Of a stretch of 10,145 bases of DNA, positions 6,683 to 10,145 are shown piece after piece. The first letter of the stretch is position 1; every line of letters starts with the position of its first letter. Below the pieces are notes generated by a model. It did not search any database. It was not told the origin of the DNA and saw only the letters and a list, made by a program, of their open reading frames with translations. Position numbers and translations under genes: made by a program. The stretch lies in NCBI GenBank assembly GCA_011391755.1, contig JAABPZ010000029.1, forward strand, positions 1 through 10,145, in the 5' to 3' direction. The stretch is from Methanothrix sp. Its GTDB lineage: Archaea > Halobacteriota > Methanosarcinia > Methanotrichales > Methanotrichaceae.

Positions 6683-6858
6683 ATTTAGCGATTATGGATA
6701 TCAAGACGGTGGAAACGCAGACGCTGAAAATCGCTTGGATAGGCTCCCACCAGCATAGCCCTAAATTTCAAATTATTAGTGCTGATTGTCTCTGTAGCAA
6801 TCGTTTTAGTATGATGTGTACAGCGGAAGTGTCTATTAATATTAGGAATGCTGTTTAG
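6679..6858 (+). CDS. Doubtful 59-codon frame overlapping the UbiA stop
   Basis: An ATG at 6679 overlaps the UbiA-family stop as ATGA, and the frame runs 59 codons to a TAG at 6856-6858. The predicted product begins MNLAIMDIKTVETQTLKIAW and contains a cluster of cysteines (C37, C39, C47). I recognise no family. The first third has composition like its neighbours. The rest is AT-rich and overlaps the probable promoter of the DUF1699 gene, so it may be a decayed gene tail or chance. The 4-nt coupling is the only positive argument. Confidence 0.22.
   Translation: MNLAIMDIKTVETQTLKIAWIGSHQHSPKFQIISADCLCSNRFSMMCTAEVSINIRNAV
6833..6846 (+). promoter_or_regulatory. TATA-like box of the DUF1699 gene
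   Basis: CTATTAATATTAGG, about 30-40 nt before the ATG at 6875. A GGAGTG ribosome binding site at 6864-6869 lies 5 nt before that ATG and supports it over the in-frame ATG at 6848. Confidence 0.4.
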
Positions 6859-6874
6859 GGCATGGAGTGCTAAA

Positions 6875-7282
6875 ATGAGACTAAGAGTAATCAGCGCCAG
6901 AAATGAGATCCCCAATTTGAACCCCAATGAGAAGACTGTTCATCTGGCTTTTCGGGCCAGCAATGTAGATTTCCTTAACCTGATGCAAAGGTGTCCCCGG
7001 CTGAGGATGATTCAGGTTCCGCCATCCTACCGCAAGACCATGTCCAATGCCATCCAGGTATTCCTGGAGATGCAGGGCATTGAAATGCTGGAAGGCGACG
7101 TATGGGGCCACAGAAAGGACCTGGACGAGTACTTCACCGTGGACGACAGCACGCTTGAGGAGATTCGCGCCCTGGCCTCCGGCGGCGCATCCGCGGACGA
7201 TGTGGCCGATCAGATTCAGAGGAAGGCCAGGATCGGCTCAGAGCTGATCAAGTACATCGCCAAGACCAAGATTACCGCTTGA
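6875..7282 (+). CDS. DUF1699 family protein
   Basis: This protein of 135 residues matches DUF1699, a family I know only from Methanosarcinales-type archaea; function is unknown. The core is highly typical: VHLAFRASNVDFLNLMQRCP near 23-42, then RLRMIQVPPSYRKTMSNAIQ, VFLEMQGIEMLEGDVWGHRK and DLDEYFTVDDSTLEEI. The C-terminal third, with ASGGASADDVADQIQRKARI, looks helical and could be a small helix-turn-helix-like segment, which would suit a regulator. That is inference. The ATG at 6875 was chosen because GGAGTG lies 5 nt upstream and MRLRVIS is the family's usual start. The gene has its own TATA-like box and a hairpin terminator overlapping its stop codon, so it is probably monocistronic. Confidence 0.88.
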   Translation: MRLRVISARNEIPNLNPNEKTVHLAFRASNVDFLNLMQRCPRLRMIQVPPSYRKTMSNAIQVFLEMQGIEMLEGDVWGHRKDLDEYFTVDDSTLEEIRALASGGASADDVADQIQRKARIGSELIKYIAKTKITA

Positions 7283-7320
7283 GCCCGGACGCCTGGTCCG
7301 GCTCAATTATCTATCTATTT
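7281..7320 (+). terminator. Hairpin terminator after the DUF1699 gene
   Basis: GAGCC-C-GGAC (7281-7290) pairs with GTCCGGCTC (7296-7304) around a GCCTG loop, with one bulged C. An AT-rich tail with a final TTTT follows. The stem begins within the stop codon. Confidence 0.75.
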
Positions 7321-7342
7321 TCCAGCCCAGACCGCCAACTAC

Positions 7343-7362
7343 AAATATCTATAATGATTATA
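7343..7362 (+). promoter_or_regulatory. Palindromic TATA-like promoter of the structured RNA
   Basis: AAATATCTATAATGATTATA includes the perfect odd-centred palindrome TATAAT-G-ATTATA (7350-7362). Flanking AACTA (7337-7341) and TAGTT (7367-7371) are also complementary, so the whole stretch can extrude as an imperfect hairpin. A TATA box around 7343-7350 would start transcription near 7372, exactly where the 5' strand of the long helix begins. Confidence 0.45.
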
Positions 7363-7371
7363 AAGATAGTT

Positions 7372-7800
7372 TGCCGCTTCATGCCATGATAGGGTGGCGG
7401 GCGTGCCGTGGGCTTAACGTATCTGATGATGCTCTGATGACAAGGGTGTTTGCTTGGTACAGGAGATGCATGCCGTCGTGGCACTGCATTTGGCTACGAG
7501 CCTGTGAGGCTGAAACTTTCGGCGGGCTGAAAAAGTTGCGCGCTGTAAAAGGCGCAGTAATCCGCCGAATCTCACGCTAATACACGGTCGGGGCATGAAG
7601 CGGCACAGGTCGTTGGCGAGAGGGTGGGCAAGAGGCCCCGAAAAAAGGTTCCGGTAATTCGGACGCTGTGTGAAATTCCAGCGCAACTGCTGCCTTCGAG
7701 CCCGGCTTATTAAAGTCGAGCTTCGGGCAGGGTCAGGCCAACACTATGCGGTGATTGGCTCCTTCTAAAAGGGCGCTGTGGATCGGCGCTGACCTGCCTG
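7372..7800 (+). ncRNA. Putative large structured RNA of unknown family
   Basis: No credible protein frame covers this stretch, but complementarity is dense. A perfect 14-bp helix joins 7372-7385 (TGCCGCTTCATGCC) to 7592-7605. Inside it are a hairpin at 7466-7489 (ATGCATGCC with GGCA-C-TGCAT), a stem 7518-7525/7562-7569 (TTCGGCGG/CCGCCGAA), an inner stem 7537-7541/7552-7556 (TGCGC/GCGCA) and GTGAG/CTCAC 7504-7508/7571-7575. The 3' part can be closed by CAGGTC/GACCTG (7606-7611/7791-7796), directly stacked on the long helix. Alternatively GGCA-G-GGTCAG/CTGACCTGCC (7726-7736/7789-7798) can form around hairpin GCCAA-TTGGC (7737-7759). CGCTG/CAGCG (7664-7668/7679-7683) is another hairpin. The strand is set by the upstream TATA box and T-rich downstream sequence (7814-7822). 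It lacks the conserved RNase P and SRP RNA motifs. The exact 3' end is unknown. Confidence 0.5.
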
Positions 7801-7861
7801 GGACTTGATATCACATTTTCTTGATTATCAACTTTGGATTATCTACTGCAAAAATCCTGAA

Positions 7862-7870
7862 GATATTTAA
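7862..7870 (+). promoter_or_regulatory. TATA-like box of the truncated oxidoreductase gene
   Basis: GATATTTAA, about 28-30 nt before the ATG at 7897. There is no ribosome binding site, so a leaderless message is likely. An odd-centred palindrome, TTGAT-T-ATCAA, lies further upstream at 7821-7831. Confidence 0.45.
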
Positions 7871-7896
7871 GCCACAACCTCTATCCTACTACTACC

Positions 7897-8112
7897 ATGG
7901 ACAAATTCGACCTTATCGTCATCGGCTCGGGGGCAGGGTCGCACGTAGCTTCTCAAGCCAGACACGAGGGCTGGCGAGTCGCTCTGCTGGATCAGGGCCC
8001 CACGGGCGGCACCTGTCTGAACAACGGCTGCATCCCTTCCAAGATGCAGTACCAGGATTTGATGCGCGCCTTTTCGGAACTGGAGCATCCAAATCATCAG
8101 CATGGCCAGTAG
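7897..8112 (+). pseudogene. Truncated FAD/NAD-linked disulfide oxidoreductase, N-terminal fragment
   Basis: The 71-codon frame starts exactly like the dihydrolipoamide dehydrogenase / mercuric reductase family. Residues 1-18 form the FAD-binding beta-alpha start with G10-S-G-A-G14, and GGTCLNNGCIPSK at 37-49 contains the redox disulfide cysteines C40 and C45. Family members are about 450-480 residues long. Here similarity stops near residue 50, and an unrelated tail rich in His (HPNHQHGQ) precedes a TAG. No trace of the NAD-binding, second FAD or dimerisation domains is seen in the 110 nt downstream. A gene remnant created by deletion is the simplest reading. Yet the fragment keeps a TATA-like box about 28 nt upstream, an undamaged frame and a strong downstream hairpin, so a small expressed protein is not excluded. 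Confidence 0.7.
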
Positions 8113-8130
8113 CCGGTAGATAAAAGAAGA

Positions 8131-8179
8131 GCAGCATGCCCCAGCCGGAAAAGACTGGAGATTACCTGGGGCATGCTGC
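8131..8179. terminator. Strong hairpin, probable bidirectional terminator
   Basis: GCAGCATGCCCCAG (8131-8144) and CTGGGGCATGCTGC (8166-8179) are perfect inverted copies of 14 bp around a 21-nt loop. TTTTT follows the right arm on the plus strand (8185-8189). A pyrimidine-rich CTTCTTTTATC follows on the minus strand. It lies between the convergent oxidoreductase fragment and zinc-finger gene. Confidence 0.75.
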
Positions 8180-8223
8180 GAGGATTTTTGTGGTGCATTA
8201 AAGAATATGATTAAAAAGTCAGT

Positions 8224-8340
8224 TCAATTATCGTTATGATCCTCCGCCAAGTGCAGTTTCAACTCTTCCTTCGATTCAAAGACCATTCGACAGATCTTGC
8301 ATTTGAACTTGCTTTCTCCTTTGGATCCGGTGCCGGCCAT
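8224..8340 (-). CDS. C2H2 zinc-finger microprotein (38 residues)
   Basis: The minus strand encodes a 38-residue protein starting MAGTGSKGESKFK. Nearly the whole molecule is one classical C2H2 finger: F12, C14-x2-C17, F21, L27, H30-x4-H35, which matches C-x2-C-x3-F-x5-L-x2-H-x4-H exactly. It ends four codons after the first zinc-side helix with DHNDN. The start is well supported: GAGGTG (complement of 8347-8352) lies 6 nt before the ATG, and an AT-rich TATA-like stretch (8377-8390) lies further upstream. Single-finger C2H2 proteins occur in archaea and archaeal viruses and can bind DNA, RNA or protein; the target here is unknown. It is transcribed divergently from the rubredoxin-fprA unit across 97 bp, which makes it a candidate regulator or redox/zinc sensor for that unit (inference). 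Composition resembles its neighbours. Confidence 0.85.
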   Translation of the reverse strand: MAGTGSKGESKFKCKICRMVFESKEELKLHLAEDHNDN

Positions 8341-8376
8341 TTCTAACACCTCGAATCGTGCTCCTCTATTGGATGT

Positions 8377-8390
8377 TATTATTATTTTAG
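8377..8390 (-). promoter_or_regulatory. TATA-like stretch for the zinc-finger gene
   Basis: The minus strand reads AAAATAATAATAAC. Transcription starting about 25 nt downstream would give a leader of roughly 15-20 nt containing the GAGGTG ribosome binding site. Confidence 0.4.
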
Positions 8391-8408
8391 TTTTTCGTTG
8401 CGATTGGG

Positions 8409-8416
8409 CTAAATAC
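8409..8416 (+). promoter_or_regulatory. TATA-like box of the rubredoxin-fprA unit
   Basis: CTAAATAC lies 22-29 nt before the rubredoxin ATG at 8438, which has no ribosome binding site. A leaderless transcript is likely. Confidence 0.45.
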
Positions 8417-8437
8417 TTTGCATACTAAAAGTTAATT

Positions 8438-8602
8438 ATGGCTCAAAAATATCAGTGCACCATTTGTGGATATATTTACGATCCCGAAAAAGGGGATCCC
8501 GACTCTAAAATTGCTCCAGGAACCTCCTTTGCAGATCTGCCGGAGACATGGACCTGCCCGCAGTGCGGCGCCGCGAAGGATGATTTCAAAGAGATGAAAT
8601 AG
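8438..8602 (+). CDS. rub: Rubredoxin
   Basis: This small cytoplasmic electron carrier of 54 residues holds one iron atom by four cysteines. Both knuckles are intact: C7-x2-C10 in [14 protein letters not shown] and C40-x2-C43 in [13 protein letters not shown]. The aromatic and acidic residues between them (Y12, Y14, D15, D20, F31, W38) are those expected of the family, and the length is standard. The gene sits 10 nt upstream of fprA. In anaerobes such pairs pass electrons from a reductase to the flavodiiron protein for O2 reduction. Methanogen FprA can also use F420H2 directly, so rubredoxin's role here is inferred from position. Confidence 0.95.
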   Translation: MAQKYQCTICGYIYDPEKGDPDSKIAPGTSFADLPETWTCPQCGAAKDDFKEMK

Positions 8603-8612
8603 GACAAAAATC

Positions 8613-9797
8613 ATGACGCTCACAAGAGAGATCAAACCTGGCGTTAAGTGGGTCGGAGCAATAGACTGGGACCGCAGGCTCTTTGATGCTTTGATTCCCC
8701 TGCCGGAAGGAACCAGCTACAACTCCTATCTGATCCAGGGTAGCGAGAAGACGGCACTTATTGACGCTGTGGACGAATCCATGACCGATGTGCTGCTGAG
8801 CAACCTGAGTGCGCTGGGCATAAAGAAGATCGACTACATCATTTGCCAGCATGCTGAACAGGACCATTCGGGAAGCCTTAAACGGCTGCTTGAGATTTAC
8901 CCCGATGCTAAAGTGCTCGGCTCCGCCAAGTGTTTGGATCTGCTTATGCATTTTGACCTGGTGAGCAAGCAGAGAGTACAAGAGGTAAAAGACGGCGAAA
9001 AGATGACTCTAGGCGACAAAAGCCTGCAGTTCATTTATGCTCCCTGGGTGCACTGGCCGGACACCATATTCACCTATCTGGCCGAAGATCAAATACTTTT
9101 TACCTGCGATTTTCTGGGCTCCCATCTGGCCAGCAGCGACCTCTATGCCAGCGATGAAGCATTAGTCTACAGGGCTGCCAAGAGGTACTACGCCGAGATC
9201 ATGATGCCCTTCCGCCAGAACATTAACAAGCATCTGGCCAGGATTGAGGAATTGACAATAGCTGTCATCGCCACCAGCCACGGCCCGCTTTACGCAAGGC
9301 CCCGGTTTATTTTGGATGCTTACCGCGATTGGGCCTCGGATAGGGTGAAAAACCAGGTGGTTTTGCCTTACGTCTCCATGCACGGGTCCACTCGCATCAT
9401 GGTCGACTACCTGGTGGACGCTCTCATCTCCCGAGGAGTAGAAGTGAAGCGATTCGATCTCACCGACTACGACGTGGGAGAGCTGGCAAAGTCTCTGGTG
9501 GACGCGGCAACCGTGGTCATCGGCACGCCTACCATTCTGGCCGGAGCGCATCCTCTGGCGCTTTATGCTGCCATCCTGGCCAATGCCCTGCGGCCCAAGA
9601 CAAGGTATGCCTCCATCATTGGCTCCTTTGGCTGGGGAGGCAAGATGCTGGAGCAGATCACCGTCGCCCTGCCCAATCTGAAGCTGCAATTCTTCGATCC
9701 GGTAGTGGCCAAAGGCCAACCCAAAGAGGCGGATTTCCAGGCCCTGGACCGGCTGGCGGATGAGATCGCTGCCAAGCACAAAGAGGATCTTGATTGA
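8613..9797 (+). CDS. fprA: FprA-type flavodiiron protein (oxygen reductase / F420H2 oxidase family)
   Basis: This cytoplasmic enzyme of 394 residues reduces O2 to water (some relatives reduce NO) and protects anaerobes from oxygen. The N-terminal beta-lactamase-like diiron domain carries a complete ligand set: H80-x-E82-x-D84 in HAEQDHSG, H147 in WVHWPDT, D166 in CDFLGSH and H223 in TSHGPLY. From about residue 248 a flavodoxin domain binds FMN, with the phosphate loop SMHGSTR (255-261), GTPTILAGAHPLA and GSFGWGGKM. Length is typical of class A proteins without a fused rubredoxin or reductase domain, consistent with the separate rubredoxin gene 10 nt upstream. The donor could be F420H2, as in Methanothermobacter and Methanobrevibacter FprA, or rubredoxin. 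The 3' end overlaps the likely start of the TauE/SafE gene by 8 nt. Confidence 0.95.
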   Translation: MTLTREIKPGVKWVGAIDWDRRLFDALIPLPEGTSYNSYLIQGSEKTALIDAVDESMTDVLLSNLSALGIKKIDYIICQHAEQDHSGSLKRLLEIYPDAKVLGSAKCLDLLMHFDLVSKQRVQEVKDGEKMTLGDKSLQFIYAPWVHWPDTIFTYLAEDQILFTCDFLGSHLASSDLYASDEALVYRAAKRYYAEIMMPFRQNINKHLARIEELTIAVIATSHGPLYARPRFILDAYRDWASDRVKNQVVLPYVSMHGSTRIMVDYLVDALISRGVEVKRFDLTDYDVGELAKSLVDAATVVIGTPTILAGAHPLALYAAILANALRPKTRYASIIGSFGWGGKMLEQITVALPNLKLQFFDPVVAKGQPKEADFQALDRLADEIAAKHKEDLD

Positions 9798-10145
9798 GTC
9801 ATCTCTTCTCCCTTATATTCTGGTGCTGCTGGCCACAGGCTTAGCTGTAGGATTCTCCTGCGGATTGCTGGGCATCGGGGGCGGCTTTCTCATGGTGCCC
9901 GTGCAGATCTGGGTGCTGACCTCCACTGGAATTGATCCCACCCTGGCCACCAGGATCGCCTTTGGAACCTCTCTGGCCGTAGTTCTGCCCACGGCTCTCT
10001 CCGGATGCCGCGGCCACAGCTGCCGGGGTGTTGTTCTCTGGCGGCCAGGAATCATCATGGGCCTCTCCGGTCTTTTCGGCGCCTTTTGGGGAGGGAGCAT
10101 TGCTGCTCATGCGCCCGGAGATCTGCTCAGGATGGCCTTCGGATT
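9790..10145 (+). CDS. TauE/SafE-family membrane permease, 5' part
   Basis: The frame runs off the window edge after about 118 codons. From a TTG at 9790 it reads IESSLLPYILVLLATGLAVG, then the family hallmark FSCGLLGIGGGFLMVPVQIW, and TRIAFGTSLAVVLPTALSG, which are conserved repeats of TauE/SafE (DUF81) transporters. Three or four hydrophobic segments are visible. Known relatives export sulfite, sulfoacetate or other organosulfur anions, but the substrate here cannot be inferred. TTG 9790 is close (3 nt) to a GAGG and overlaps the end of fprA. GTG at 9823 is an alternative, but it would remove part of the first membrane segment. Location at the end of the rubredoxin-fprA unit suggests co-transcription and perhaps a role in sulfur or oxidative stress. 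Confidence 0.85.
   Translation, partial: MIESSLLPYILVLLATGLAVGFSCGLLGIGGGFLMVPVQIWVLTSTGIDPTLATRIAFGTSLAVVLPTALSGCRGHSCRGVVLWRPGIIMGLSGLFGAFWGGSIAAHAPGDLLRMAFG

Noticed and set aside
7421-7440. Two TCTGATGA copies 11 nt apart as C/C' boxes of a C/D guide RNA
   Set aside because: The purine before TGATGA is missing and there is no room for a guide between boxes; more likely part of the larger RNA.
7371-7580. 69-codon open frame on the plus strand
   Set aside because: It lies across the nested RNA stems, has no ribosome binding site and no recognisable protein features; the opposing minus-strand frame 7414-7686 is no better.
7664-7694. Cobalamin-riboswitch-like wording, GTGTGAAATTCC followed by GCGCAACTG
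   Set aside because: The upstream GGGAA element and the stem normally between the two pieces are missing, spacing is wrong, and the downstream gene is not B12-related.
7691-7706. TTCGAGCCCGGC resembling a tRNA T arm
   Set aside because: No acceptor, D or anticodon arms can be placed around it.
7699-7712. GAGCCCGGCTTAT resembling the RNase P RNA 3' conserved region
   Set aside because: The partner GAGGAAAG-type 5' motif is absent, about 90 nt of further structured sequence follows, and ACAGAA is missing.
7731-7760. GGTCAGGCC as a possible SRP RNA helix-8 element
   Set aside because: The obligatory GGAAGG/AGCAG loop sequence does not follow.
9813-10110. Minus-strand frames near the window end
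   Set aside because: They are antisense to the TauE/SafE coding sequence, whose membrane motifs are unambiguous.
1-10145. CRISPR arrays, insertion sequences, integrases, rRNA and tRNA genes
   Set aside because: Read for regularly spaced direct repeats, transposase motifs and tRNA folds; none seen.

Overview
The window most likely comes from a methanogenic archaeon of the Methanosarcinales/Methanotrichales type. A Methanothrix-like organism fits best, but this is inference from gene content. Pointers to it are a CfbB/CbiA-type a,c-diamide synthase (coenzyme F430 or cobamide), a DUF1699 protein, a DUF166 protein, a cupin-type archaeal phosphoglucose isomerase, a two-subunit class I fumarase, and a rubredoxin plus FprA flavodiiron pair. 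AT-rich TATA-like boxes lie 25-30 bases before several start codons, and several genes look leaderless. Both traits are archaeal.

Layout. (1) 46-1401, minus strand: cfbB/cbiA. (2) 1402-1684: divergent intergenic region with two facing TATA-like boxes and a 71-nt REP-like hairpin built from CTTCGCGN units. (3) 1685-4381, plus strand: a tightly packed operon of DUF166 protein, fumarase alpha, fumarase beta and DUF434 protein. The first two junctions are 4-nt ATGA overlaps. The third is CTGA, which suggests a non-canonical CTG start for the DUF434 gene. (4) 4487-4933: an unrecognised small exported protein. (5) 5039-6682: cupin phosphoglucose isomerase followed with no gap by a UbiA-family prenyltransferase, then a doubtful 59-codon frame. 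(6) 6875-7282: DUF1699 protein with a 3' hairpin terminator. (7) 7305-7896: a long stretch with no convincing protein gene but dense nested complementarity. It has a 14-bp perfect long-range helix starting about 25 nt after a TATA-like box, several hairpins and competing pairings. I read it as a gene for a structured RNA of up to about 430 nt that I cannot assign to a known family. (8) 7897-8112: the first ~50 residues of an FAD/NAD-linked disulfide oxidoreductase, cut to 71 codons but keeping a promoter and followed by a strong hairpin. (9) 8224-8340, minus strand: a 38-residue protein with one perfect C2H2 zinc finger. (10) 8438 to the end, plus strand: rubredoxin, FprA flavodiiron protein and the 5' end of a TauE/SafE-type permease.

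How the genes work together. Rubredoxin and FprA form a classic oxygen-detoxifying pair in anaerobes. Rubredoxin is a plausible electron carrier, although methanogen FprA enzymes can also take electrons from F420H2. The TauE/SafE permease overlaps fprA and is probably co-transcribed. The zinc-finger microprotein is transcribed divergently from this unit across 97 bp and is a candidate regulator. The fumarase operon serves the partial citric-acid pathway used for biosynthesis, and its two flanking DUF proteins have no known role. The most unusual parts are the unexplained structured RNA locus, the truncated redox gene beside it and the zinc-finger microprotein.
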